This document shows, one piece after another, positions 48,551 to 56,501 of a DNA stretch of 64,000 bases. Origin of the DNA: JBBRYW01 sp038253945. GTDB lineage: Bacteria > Actinomycetota > Thermoleophilia > Gaiellales > Gaiellaceae. The notes under the pieces are model-generated. The model was given only the letters and a program-made list of their open reading frames with translations, was not told where the DNA came from and searched no databases. Made by a program: the position numbers and the translations under genes. Position 1 is the stretch's first letter. Every line of letters begins with the position of its first letter. Where the stretch lies: contig JBBSGR010000001.1 in the NCBI GenBank assembly GCA_038253945.1, forward strand, positions 368,340 through 432,339. The letters run 5' to 3'.

Positions 48551-49258
48551 GTGCGCCTGGCACCGACGTTGCTCGTTCTCGCGCTCCTCGCTGCCTCGGC
48601 AGCCGCCTTCGCGGTCGCCGAGCGGTTGAAGCTCGAGGCGAGCCCGATCCTCGGGCCCAAAGTCGAGCGAGCGTTCTCGCCGGGCTGCCGCTGCCCGCAT
48701 CCGGGCGCCGACCTGCAGTTCCGGCTGGCCAGGCGCGACCGACTGACGGTCACTGTGCTCGACGCCCGGGGAAGCACGATTCGGACGCTCGCGGACGCCC
48801 TCCCGCGGCCGCGCGGGCGCGTGCTCCTGCGCTGGGACGGCAAGACCGATTCGGGGACGGTCGTGCCGGACGGGCACTACCGCTATGTCGTCCGGCTGCT
48901 CCGGAAGGCGCGCACGGTCAAAGTGCCGTTTGCCGTGACGGCCGACAGAACGCCTCCGAGGGTGAGGATCGTCTCCGCCCTCCCGCGCACGCTCCGGGCC
49001 GGCACGGGCGGTCGTGCCGGGCGGGTCAAGATCCGCTATCGCCTGAGCGAGCGCGCCCGTCCCGTCATCTTCTTCCGCGGCCGGCGCGTGGTGCGGGCAC
49101 GTCGCCGGCGCCCGAGGGGTCAGCTCGACTGGTATGCGCGCTCGGCCGGGAGTGCCCTCGGGTCGGGCGACTACCGCCTGACGATCGAGGCGCGCGACGC
49201 GGCTGGAAACCTCTCGGCGCCGGCCACCGTCACGGTACGCATTCGTCCGCGCGCGTGA
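48551..49258 (+). CDS. Secreted FlgD-like Ig domain protein
   Basis: A 235-aa exported protein with a signal peptide (1-20). LTVTVLDARGSTIRTL, then VLLRWDGKTDSGTVVPDGHYRYVVRL (about 93-118) is the FlgD Ig-like fold seen in Actinobacteria and Chloroflexi; a second beta-domain (about 130-235) ends RLTIEARDAAGNLSAPATVTVRI. A CRCP motif near residue 47 may bind metal or form a disulfide. GTG 48551; TAGAAT lies 9 nt upstream (48536-48541) with TTGCGG at 48511. The stop overlaps the sulfotransferase start as GTGA. Confidence 0.78.
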   Translation: MRLAPTLLVLALLAASAAAFAVAERLKLEASPILGPKVERAFSPGCRCPHPGADLQFRLARRDRLTVTVLDARGSTIRTLADALPRPRGRVLLRWDGKTDSGTVVPDGHYRYVVRLLRKARTVKVPFAVTADRTPPRVRIVSALPRTLRAGTGGRAGRVKIRYRLSERARPVIFFRGRRVVRARRRRPRGQLDWYARSAGSALGSGDYRLTIEARDAAGNLSAPATVTVRIRPRA

Positions 49259-50241
49259 TCCCGGCGTCGATCGACGGCGGCGCCGCGACGCCGCTTCTCG
49301 TCCTTGGCGTCCGCCGCTCGGGCACGACGCTGCTGCGGGTGATGCTCGACCGGAACTCGCAGCTCGCGCTTCCCGACGAGTCGTACTTCATCCCCCAACT
49401 GGCGCACCGGCACAAACGCCATCCCGATCTCGGCGCGTTCGTCGACGACCTGCGCCGGCTGCCGACGCTCCGGGAATGGGGCGTGTCGCCGGATCAGGTC
49501 CGCGAGCGGCTGCGGCCCGGCGTCACCACCGGGCAGGCGATCGCTGCGGTCTTCGAGGTCTATGCGGAGCGGCAGGGCAAGGCCCGGTGGGGCGACAAGA
49601 CGCCGCTGTACATGGAGCACCTCGGCCTGCTTGAGCGGCTCTTTCCGGGCGCGCTCTTCGTCCACCTCGTGCGTGACGGCCGCGACGCCGCCCTCTCCTT
49701 CCTGCAGCTGCCGGAAGGGATCGTCACCTCGAGCTGGGCCACGCCGCGCTCGGCCGCCGACTTCGCCTGTCAATGGCGGACGGAGGTCCACGCGGCCCGG
49801 GCGCTCGGGCGGCACGTGGGGCCGGAGCGGTACCTCGAGCTGCGCTATGAGCAGCTGGTCGTGGAGACGGAGCGCGAGCTGCGGCGGATCTGCGTCTTCG
49901 CGGGCCTCCCCTACGAGCCGGACATGCTCGGCTACCCGGGCAAGGTCGACCTGTCGGACAAGCCGCACCAGCAAAGCCTTGCTCGTCGACCCACGGCGGG
50001 CCTGCGCGACTGGCGCGCCGACATGGCCGCGCCAGACGTCGCCGCCTTCGAGAAGATGGCGGGGACGGTGCTGCAGGAGAGCGGCTACGAGCTTGCGAAC
50101 CCGCGGCTCGGGCGGCGGACGCCGCCAAGTGGCCGCGCGCGCCTCGCGCGCTACTCGGCGCTCAGCGTTGCCTGGCGCGGGGCGGGCTACGCGTTCCAGC
50201 GCTCGCCACTCTGGCGCCGCGGCCACCCCGTCGTCTCCTGA
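49255..50241 (+). CDS. PAPS-dependent sulfotransferase family protein
   Basis: 328 aa. The 5'-phosphosulfate loop is VLGVRRSGTTLLRVMLDRN (about 17-35); WGDKTPLYMEHL (about 112) and FVHLVRDGRDAALSFLQLP (about 134-152, 3'-phosphate-binding R-D-G-R-D and S) complete the PAPS site. It should transfer sulfate to a carbohydrate or other hydroxyl acceptor; PAPS comes from Sat and CysC encoded upstream. GTG 49255 overlaps the FlgD-like stop. Its last 80 bp are antisense to the PQQ-like gene. Confidence 0.87.
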   Translation: MIPASIDGGAATPLLVLGVRRSGTTLLRVMLDRNSQLALPDESYFIPQLAHRHKRHPDLGAFVDDLRRLPTLREWGVSPDQVRERLRPGVTTGQAIAAVFEVYAERQGKARWGDKTPLYMEHLGLLERLFPGALFVHLVRDGRDAALSFLQLPEGIVTSSWATPRSAADFACQWRTEVHAARALGRHVGPERYLELRYEQLVVETERELRRICVFAGLPYEPDMLGYPGKVDLSDKPHQQSLARRPTAGLRDWRADMAAPDVAAFEKMAGTVLQESGYELANPRLGRRTPPSGRARLARYSALSVAWRGAGYAFQRSPLWRRGHPVVS

Positions 50242-51562
50242 CCGCGTGTCGGCGTGCGGGTCTCGGCGTGGGCCGCGCATGCGGAAGGGTCCTCGGCGTT
50301 GCCGCCTGGTAGGCGACGAGGATGCCGTTCAGCGAGAAGAAGTAGTGCCGCTCGGTGGCGATCCCCGGGGAATACTTCCCGATCGGCAGGTGCCAGACGA
50401 TCTGCCCGTTCGAGATCTTGGCCGCGTACGTCTCGGTCTCCAGTGTCGAGAAGAAGACGAGGTTGCCGACGACGAACGCCGGCCCGAGGATCCGGCCGCC
50501 GACGTAGTGCCGCCAGAGCTCGGCGCCGGAGGACGAGCGGTAGCAGTGCAGATAGCCGTTGAAGTCGCCGACGAACACCCTGCCGTGCGCGATCGCGGGC
50601 GTCGAGTAGCCGAGGCTCGAGAGCTCGTGCGTCCAGAGGATCTTCCCGCTCCGCACGGAGAGCGCGACGACCTTGCCCGAGCGGGAGATCGTGTACAGGC
50701 GGCGGCCGTCGGTCGACGCGCTCGCATAGAAGCTCTCGTAGCGCAGCGCGTCCCGCCTGACGTAGGTGCTCCACAGCTTGTGGCCGTCGCGCCGCCGGAG
50801 GCAGAAGATCGAGCCGGCGTAGGTCGTGATGCAGACTCGCGGCCCGAAAACCGAGGGGCTGGCGTTGATGCGTCCGCCGGTGTCGTAGGCCCAGTGGATC
50901 CCTCCAGTGCGGACCGCGAGCGCGAACAGCCGGCCGTCCGTCGCGCCGAAGTAGACGGTGCCGTCGACGGCGACAGGCGAGGACTCGACCTTCGCCTCGA
51001 TGCGGAAGCGCCAGAGCAGGCGTCCGCTGGCCCGGTCGTAGGCGGTCACCGTGCCGTTCGTGGAGCTGACGATGAGCCGGGAGCCGGCGATGGCGGGCGT
51101 CGACGGCTTGTGGCCCGGGGAGGCCTTGTGCCAGACGATCCGGCCGTTGTGGGCATTGATGGCGTAGGTCACCCCTTTGAAGGTGTTCACGTAGAGCATC
51201 CCGTCGCAGTAGCTCGGCGGGTACTCGATGTAGCTGTGCAGACCGCGCACCCAGAAGTGCTTCGTGGGCCGGCCGAGATGCAGGTTCGGGCGTGACAGGC
51301 TCCGCGCCGGGTCGCCGCCGAAGTTACGCCAGCAGAGTCGGTCGTTGGGCAGGAAGCGCTGAGACGGCTTGCGCCGCTTCGGGGGGTGACGCCGGCGAGG
51401 AGGAGGAGGAGGAGCCTGGGTGACGCGGCTGACCGAGACGCCGGCGAGCTTCGTGTCCAGCCTGTCGCCTGGCTTGTCTCGCAGCTTGAGGAATGCGGCG
51501 ACCCCGAGGCCGAGAGCGATCAGGCCGACGGCGGCCACAACGAGCAGGATCCGGCGTCGCAT
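50162..51562 (-). CDS. Membrane-anchored PQQ-like beta-propeller protein
   Basis: 466 aa: an N-terminal transmembrane anchor (about 5-27), a Pro/Arg-rich linker, then about seven blade repeats with the PQQ-enzyme/BamB consensus (VTYAINAHNGRIVWHKA, VTAYDRASGRLLWRFRI, LFALAVRTGGIHWAYDTG, VVALSVRSGKILWTHEL, LHCYRSSSGAELWRHYV). No PQQ-binding or dehydrogenase residues are evident, so it is a scaffold rather than an enzyme. The last 45 or so residues are Arg-rich and antisense to the sulfotransferase. ATG start. Confidence 0.82.
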   Translation of the reverse strand: MRRRILLVVAAVGLIALGLGVAAFLKLRDKPGDRLDTKLAGVSVSRVTQAPPPPPRRRHPPKRRKPSQRFLPNDRLCWRNFGGDPARSLSRPNLHLGRPTKHFWVRGLHSYIEYPPSYCDGMLYVNTFKGVTYAINAHNGRIVWHKASPGHKPSTPAIAGSRLIVSSTNGTVTAYDRASGRLLWRFRIEAKVESSPVAVDGTVYFGATDGRLFALAVRTGGIHWAYDTGGRINASPSVFGPRVCITTYAGSIFCLRRRDGHKLWSTYVRRDALRYESFYASASTDGRRLYTISRSGKVVALSVRSGKILWTHELSSLGYSTPAIAHGRVFVGDFNGYLHCYRSSSGAELWRHYVGGRILGPAFVVGNLVFFSTLETETYAAKISNGQIVWHLPIGKYSPGIATERHYFFSLNGILVAYQAATPRTLPHARPTPRPARRHAVRRRRGGRGARVASAGTRSPPRARQR

Positions 51563-51574
51563 GCCCTGAAACGC

Positions 51575-52348
51575 CTAGCGTCCGCCCGCGACGGCGCGCA
51601 GCTTCGAGGCGAAGCCGGCAAGGCCGTCGCTGCCGTTGATCCGCACGCGCTTCAGGGTGAAGAGCTCGCTCGGTCTGGCGAGGCCGTACCGGGTCGTCGT
51701 CGCCCCGAGGAAACCCGCGCTCCGAACGGCCTCGATCACAGCGCCGTCATATCGGCCGGCCGGGTAGCAGAAGAAGTCGACCGGCACCCGAAGCTGGCGT
51801 CTGAGAATCTGGCGGGAGCCGTTGACCTCCCTCTCGAGGGCGGCGGCGCCGAGGGCGGTCAGATCCGGATGCGAGATCGTGTGAGCGTCGATCTCCCAGC
51901 CTCCGCGTACGAGGACGCGCGCCCGCGCGAGCGAGAGGCCCCACGAGCGGTGCTCGTCGTTGACCTCGAGGTTGACCACGCCCGGCCAGTGTCGGGCCCG
52001 CAGGATGGGGAAGGCATTCGTGAACTGGGAGCGATAGCCGTCGTCGAAGGAGAGCACGATGGGCCGGTCGGGCAGTGTGCCCCTTCCTCGCCAGGCGTCG
52101 TAGACGCGGCGGAGCGTGACCGCGTGGTAGCCATGGCGAGCAAGCCAGCGAACCTGTCCGGCGAAGTCCTTCCGCAAAACGTAGAGATCCGGATACGGGG
52201 CGCCCGCAACCGGCGGCGCGATCACGTGGTACATCAGGATCGGGACGGCCTTGCCCGCACCGCTGGACGGCGCGGCACGCCCCGGCGCCAGGGCGAGGCA
52301 CAAGACCAGGAGGGTGCCGAGCACGGAGAGAAGGGCTCGCCGGACCAT
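51575..52348 (-). CDS. Secreted polysaccharide deacetylase (NodB domain)
   Basis: 257 aa with a signal peptide (1-25). The NodB catalytic motifs are present: LSFDDGYRSQF (about 99, metal-binding Asp pair), DAHTISHPDLT (about 154, H-x3-H) and FFCYPAGRYD (about 192). It removes acetyl groups from a cell-wall or capsular sugar polymer. It is transcribed ahead of the PQQ-like gene (12-bp gap) and divergent from the next gene. Confidence 0.92.
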   Translation of the reverse strand: MVRRALLSVLGTLLVLCLALAPGRAAPSSGAGKAVPILMYHVIAPPVAGAPYPDLYVLRKDFAGQVRWLARHGYHAVTLRRVYDAWRGRGTLPDRPIVLSFDDGYRSQFTNAFPILRARHWPGVVNLEVNDEHRSWGLSLARARVLVRGGWEIDAHTISHPDLTALGAAALEREVNGSRQILRRQLRVPVDFFCYPAGRYDGAVIEAVRSAGFLGATTTRYGLARPSELFTLKRVRINGSDGLAGFASKLRAVAGGR

Positions 52349-52395
52349 CGTTCAGAGAGTGTCGCAGCAGGGTGCGCTAGCGTGACCGTCACCCC

Positions 52396-53643
52396 GTGCG
52401 CGGCCGCCTCTCGATCGCCCTGCTCGCTCCGTTCGCGCTCGCCGTGGTAGCGGCCGCCGCCACGGCCGGCCCGCCGCCCCGCGATGAGCCCGCCACGATC
52501 CAAGCCGCCGCCGGCGAGCGAAGCTACGAGGCCGGCCGCCGCGTAACACTCGTCGTCGCGACGCAGGCGGGCCGGCTCTCAGTCCAGCTCTTTCGGGCGG
52601 GAGCGGAGCTGCGAAGGAGCCGGCGCGACGACGTCATGAGCGGAGCTCCCGTCTCGAAGCCGGTTCGCTTCCGTGCCGAGAGCGAGGCCCGCACGCTTCG
52701 CCTTGGCACGGGTGCGACCTGGCCGAGCGGCCTCTACTTCGCGCGGCTGACCGGCTCCCATGGGCGGCTCGGCTTCGCTCCCTTCGTGCTCCGCGCGCCG
52801 GACCTCGGCCGCCCGCGCGTCGCCGTCGTCTTGCCGACCAACACCTGGGAGGCGTACAACTTTCGGGACGTCGACGGCGACGGAGTCGGCGACACCTGGT
52901 ATGCGGATCCGCGGATTCCGAGCGTCGACCTGTCGCGGCCGTACCTGAACCGCGGCGTCCCGCCGCACTTCCGCGGCTACGACGCGGGCTTCCTGCGCTG
53001 GATGTCGCGGCACGGCAAGCGGGCGGACTTCCTTTCCGACGACGACCTCGAGCGCATCCCGGACGGCCGCAGTCTCGCGCGCCTCTACGATCTCGTCATC
53101 TTCTCCGGGCACGAGGAGTACGCGACGCCGCACGCGTACCGTGTCGTCGAGGGGTACCGCGACCTCGGCGGCAATCTGGCGTTCCTCTCGGCGAACAACT
53201 TCTTCTACCGGGTCGAGCGTCGCGGCGACAGGATCTTCCGGCTCGGCAAGTGGCGCGACGTCGGCAGGCCCGAGGGCCGGCTGACGGGCGCCGACTACGT
53301 GGGCTGGTTCCGGAACGTGTACCGCAGCGCCCCGTACGTCGTGGCGGGGGCCCGCTCGACGCGCTGGCTCTTCGCCGGGACGGGCCTTCGGAACGGCGAT
53401 CGCTTCGGCAGCTACGGGATCGAGATCGACGACAAGGGCCCCTCCTCGCCGCGCGGCACTCGCGTGCTCGCCCGGATTCCGAACGTGTTCGGTGCGGGTC
53501 GCTCGGCGGAGATGACCTATTACACGACGCGGGCGGGGGCGAAGGTCTTCTCGGCCGGGTCGCTCAACTTCGGGGGCTCGGTGCAGTGGCCGCTCCAGGC
53601 TCGCCTGATGGAGAACCTCTGGCGAAACCTCGCGCGGCCGTAG
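52396..53643 (+). CDS. N,N-dimethylformamidase beta-like C-terminal domain secreted protein
   Basis: 415 aa with a signal peptide (1-24). The N-terminal part (about 35-130) is a beta-sandwich (LYFARLTGSHGRLGFAPFVLRAP); the rest has a glutamine-amidotransferase-like fold with LPTNTWEAYNFRD (about 147), FLRWMSRHGKRADFLSDDDLE (about 198), LVIFSGHEEY (about 233) and GGNLAFLSANNFFYRVERRGDRIFRLGKWRD. This matches the DMF amidohydrolase large-subunit family, common in Actinobacteria and of unknown use in most. GTG start. The stop overlaps the O-antigen ligase gene by 80 bp. Confidence 0.75.
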   Translation: MRGRLSIALLAPFALAVVAAAATAGPPPRDEPATIQAAAGERSYEAGRRVTLVVATQAGRLSVQLFRAGAELRRSRRDDVMSGAPVSKPVRFRAESEARTLRLGTGATWPSGLYFARLTGSHGRLGFAPFVLRAPDLGRPRVAVVLPTNTWEAYNFRDVDGDGVGDTWYADPRIPSVDLSRPYLNRGVPPHFRGYDAGFLRWMSRHGKRADFLSDDDLERIPDGRSLARLYDLVIFSGHEEYATPHAYRVVEGYRDLGGNLAFLSANNFFYRVERRGDRIFRLGKWRDVGRPEGRLTGADYVGWFRNVYRSAPYVVAGARSTRWLFAGTGLRNGDRFGSYGIEIDDKGPSSPRGTRVLARIPNVFGAGRSAEMTYYTTRAGAKVFSAGSLNFGGSVQWPLQARLMENLWRNLARP

Positions 53644-55090
53644 GCGCGAGGGCGCCTTCCTCCCGTCGAGAGGCCGCGAGATATGCGGCGGCGACGGCCG
53701 GCACCCCCCACATGATCGGGTCCTCGAAGAAACCGCTGTAGAAGAGAGAGTGAACGGCGAGGGCGAGGAAGACGGCGCCGAGGGCGATCCCGAGTGGGGC
53801 CTCCCGAGCCCACACCGCTCGGATCAGGAAGGCCACCACCACGACGAATCCCAGGTAGAGAAGAAGGCCCGTGAGGCCGAGCTCGGCCGCCACGGTCAGC
53901 GGTGTGGCGTGGGAGGCGTTTCGCCTCGTACCGCGGACAGCCTGGCTCGCCTCGTCACGGCTCGCGAGCGGTTGCGCGCCGACGCCGACGCCCGCCAGCG
54001 GGTGGTTGCGAACGACCGTCGCAGTGACCTGAATCAGCCGCGAGCGGCCGCTCGTGAAGCTGCGCGCCGAATGGCCGCGCGCGCTGAGCGCGACGAAAGC
54101 AGCTCCCACGAGCGCGAACGCGACGCATGCCCCCGCGACGACGAGCCGGGAGCGCCGGTCGGCGGCGGCAAGCGTGGCGGCCAGCACGACGACGCCGAGC
54201 GTTACCTCGCTCGACTGCGAGTACGTGAAGTACAGGCCGGCCCAGAGAAGCGCGATCAGGGGCACGGCGATCGCCATCCGGACGCGGCGAAGCCAGACCG
54301 CGGCGACGAGCACGGAGATGCCGAGGACGAGGTGCCGCCCGAACAGGCTGGGGTCCTTGAAGAGCGACGTCACGCGGTAGAACGTCGAGTAGGAGTTCGC
54401 GACCTCGAGATCGCGCGCGAAGGGAAGGTGGTGGCTGTGGAGCTGCCAGAGCCCGACGAGCGCCAGGAAGACCGCCAGCGCGGTCAGCGACACGCCCAGC
54501 GTGCGTGGTAGCCAGACGCGAAACGGCGATCGCGCGACGACGGCCAGCAGTGCCGTGAAGGGAAAGATGAAGAACGCGAGCTCGATGCTGCCCGCCCGAG
54601 GGTCGCTCGACCAGCGGAGCGACACGGCATCGAGCGCGACGAACGCGGCGGCGGTCAGGGCGAGCGCGCGCGGAACGTCGGGCAGCTCGACCCCTCGCAG
54701 GGTGCCGATCGCGAGGGCGACGACGGCCGCGGCCAGGACCCCGTAGAGCGGGAGCAGCAGGAAGGCCTTCTGGGCACCGAGGTCGACCGGAACGCGGAAG
54801 GGCGCCACGAGTAGGAGGACGACCGGGACGAGCGCGGGGAAGCGTGACAGGGCGAGTCCGAGCGCCGCGACGAGGAGCACGAGAGCGGCCAGGGCAGCGA
54901 TCCTGAGCGGCGGGTGGACGAGCAGGCGGAGGTCGTGTGCCGGCACGAGCGCGTACGCCAGCCCCGCCTCGGCGAGCCCCAGCACCGCGAAGCCGCCAAG
55001 CGGGCCGACACGACCTCGGGGCACGAGAACCAGCACCGCGCCGAGCGCGCCGAGGGCTGCCGCCAGTTCCGCCACGCTGCGGTGATCCAT
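53564..55090 (-). CDS. O-antigen ligase/Wzy-like membrane protein
   Basis: A 508-aa polytopic protein with about eleven hydrophobic segments. SLFKDPSLFGRHLVLGISVL (about 240) and TVVRNHPLAGVGVGAQPLASRDEASQAVRGTRRNASHATPLTVAAELG (about 360-408) contain the periplasmic-loop Arg/His patch of the O-antigen ligase family. It would join or polymerise surface glycans. The C-terminal 25 residues (after AASRREEGALAP) are antisense to the formamidase-like gene. ATG start. Confidence 0.82.
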   Translation of the reverse strand: MDHRSVAELAAALGALGAVLVLVPRGRVGPLGGFAVLGLAEAGLAYALVPAHDLRLLVHPPLRIAALAALVLLVAALGLALSRFPALVPVVLLLVAPFRVPVDLGAQKAFLLLPLYGVLAAAVVALAIGTLRGVELPDVPRALALTAAAFVALDAVSLRWSSDPRAGSIELAFFIFPFTALLAVVARSPFRVWLPRTLGVSLTALAVFLALVGLWQLHSHHLPFARDLEVANSYSTFYRVTSLFKDPSLFGRHLVLGISVLVAAVWLRRVRMAIAVPLIALLWAGLYFTYSQSSEVTLGVVVLAATLAAADRRSRLVVAGACVAFALVGAAFVALSARGHSARSFTSGRSRLIQVTATVVRNHPLAGVGVGAQPLASRDEASQAVRGTRRNASHATPLTVAAELGLTGLLLYLGFVVVVAFLIRAVWAREAPLGIALGAVFLALAVHSLFYSGFFEDPIMWGVPAVAAAYLAASRREEGALAPTAARGFARGSPSGEPGAATAPSPRS

Positions 55091-55156
55091 CGTTCGGCGG
55101 GCAACATTAAAGGAGCCTCGCCCGAGGCCAGGCGGGAGGGGAACACCGTCCTCCGC

Positions 55157-55162
55157 GATAAT
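55157..55162 (+). promoter_or_regulatory. Candidate -10 element of a leaderless transcript for the LmbE-like gene
   Basis: GATAAT ends 8 nt before GTG 55171 and no Shine-Dalgarno lies between. The region up to the divergent O-antigen ligase start (55090) is 80 bp. Confidence 0.4.
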
Positions 55163-55170
55163 CGCCCTTC

Positions 55171-55806
55171 GTGATCGGAAACTGGAAGCGCGTCCTCGTT
55201 CTCGCCCCGCATACGGACGACGGGGAGTTCGGGTGTGGCGGCACGATGGCGCGTCTGCTGGATAGCGGGGCGGACGTGCGCTACGTCGCCTTCTCGATCG
55301 CGACGAAGTCCCTCCCGCCCGGCTTCCCCCCTGACACGCTCGCCCGGGAGGTCCGCGAGGCGACGGCCGAGCTCGGTCTGCCGGAGGCGAGCCTCACGGT
55401 CCACGACTTCGAGGTGCGGACGTTCCCGGAGCGCCGCCAGGACATTCTCGAGCTCCTGCTCGAGATCTGGGAGGATTGGCGGCCGGACGCGGTGCTCCAG
55501 CCGAGCGTCCACGACATCCACCAGGACCACCAGGTGATCGCGGCGGAAGGCCTGCGCGCCTTCAAGCGGACGACGATCCTGGGCTACGAGATCCCGTGGA
55601 ACAACTTCAACTTCAACTACCAGGCCTACGTGGCGCTCGAGCGGTCGCACCTCGAGCGCAAGGTCGCCGCGCTGGCGAAGTACGCGTCCCAGCAGCATAG
55701 AAACTACGCGGACGCCGGATACATCTGGAATCTCGCGCGGGCGAACGGGATCAACGTCGGCCGTGAGCACGCGGAGGTCTTTGCGGTGTACCGGGTCATC
55801 GTCTGA
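55171..55806 (+). CDS. PIG-L/LmbE-family deacetylase
   Basis: A 211-aa zinc hydrolase. PHTDDGEFGCGGTMA (about 13-27) holds the metal ligands (PHxDD) and HDIHQDH (about 116) the third His. The family removes N-acetyl groups from GlcNAc conjugates (mycothiol, glycolipids) or lipid-linked sugars. Substrate not predictable; the surface-sugar neighbours suggest a glycan precursor. GTG start. Confidence 0.9.
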   Translation: MIGNWKRVLVLAPHTDDGEFGCGGTMARLLDSGADVRYVAFSIATKSLPPGFPPDTLAREVREATAELGLPEASLTVHDFEVRTFPERRQDILELLLEIWEDWRPDAVLQPSVHDIHQDHQVIAAEGLRAFKRTTILGYEIPWNNFNFNYQAYVALERSHLERKVAALAKYASQQHRNYADAGYIWNLARANGINVGREHAEVFAVYRVIV

Positions 55807-55823
55807 CGAAGAAGTGAGACGTC

Positions 55824-55846
55824 TTTAGGCACTCCTAATCTATAAT
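55824..55846 (+). promoter_or_regulatory. MntR/DtxR-type operator overlapping a leaderless TATAAT promoter
   Basis: TTTAGG (55824-55829), a 4-nt spacer and CCTAA (55834-55838) form an inverted repeat like metal-repressor boxes. TATAAT (55841-55846) follows at once, and GTG of the regulator begins 6 nt later (55853). Binding would occlude the -10 and spacer region, so metal-dependent autorepression is likely. Confidence 0.65.
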
Positions 55847-55852
55847 TTCGGC

Positions 55853-56497
55853 GTGCTTGGACAGGCGACCGAGGACTACCTGAAGACGATCTGGCGGCTG
55901 GCGCGCCGCGACCGGGTGACGACGTCCGCTCTCGCGGCCGAGCTCGAGGTCGCTCCAGCGTCCGTGACGGGCATGCTGAAGAAGCTCGCGGGCCTCCGGC
56001 TCGTCGAGCACGAGCCTTACCACGGCGCCCGGCTGACCGAGGCGGGAGAGCGGGTCGCGCTCGAGGTCGTGCGTCACCACCGGCTGCTCGAGCTCTACCT
56101 CACGCAGGCGCTCGGTCTCGGCTGGGACGAGGTCCACGCCGAGGCGGACAGGTTGGAGCACCACCTGTCCGAGGAGGTCGAGGCCCGGATCGACGAGGCG
56201 CTCGGCTTCCCCACGCGCGACCCGCACGGCGATCCCATTCCGACCCGCGAGCTCGTGCTGCCGATCGACAGCCGCCGCTCGCTGAACGAGGTGCCCGCGG
56301 GCGAGACCGCGGTGGTCAGCCGCGTGCCGGACGAGGATCCGGACCTGCTCCGCTATCTCGCCTCGCTCGGCGTGTCCCCGGAGTGCGAGGTCGCTGTCGT
56401 CGCCAGGGCGCCGTTCGACGGCCCGGTCACGATCGACGTCGCCGGCGCACGCCACAGCGTGGCGCCGGCGCTCGCGGACCGGATCGAGGTGCGCTGA
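55853..56497 (+). CDS. mntR: DtxR/MntR-family metal-dependent repressor
   Basis: 214 aa with a DtxR layout: winged helix (about 6-64: EDYLKTIWRLARRDRVTTSALAAELEVAPASVTGMLKKLAG), metal-binding/dimerisation domain (about 65-140: VRHHRLLELYLTQALGLGWDEVHAEADRLEHHLSEEVEARID) with His, Glu and Asp ligands, and a FeoA/SH3-like C-terminus (about 145-214). It lies upstream of and 4 bp from a Mn transporter gene, so Mn is the likely corepressor, but Fe cannot be excluded. It appears to be leaderless and preceded by its own operator. Confidence 0.88.
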   Translation: MLGQATEDYLKTIWRLARRDRVTTSALAAELEVAPASVTGMLKKLAGLRLVEHEPYHGARLTEAGERVALEVVRHHRLLELYLTQALGLGWDEVHAEADRLEHHLSEEVEARIDEALGFPTRDPHGDPIPTRELVLPIDSRRSLNEVPAGETAVVSRVPDEDPDLLRYLASLGVSPECEVAVVARAPFDGPVTIDVAGARHSVAPALADRIEVR

Positions 56498-56501
56498 CCC
56501 G

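Noticed and set aside
50162..50241. Convergent 80-bp overlap of the sulfotransferase and PQQ-like genes
   Set aside because: An identical 80-bp overlap occurs at 53564-53643, which looks striking, but each comes from non-conserved Arg/Pro-rich tails of the minus-strand proteins; I regard the matching length as chance.
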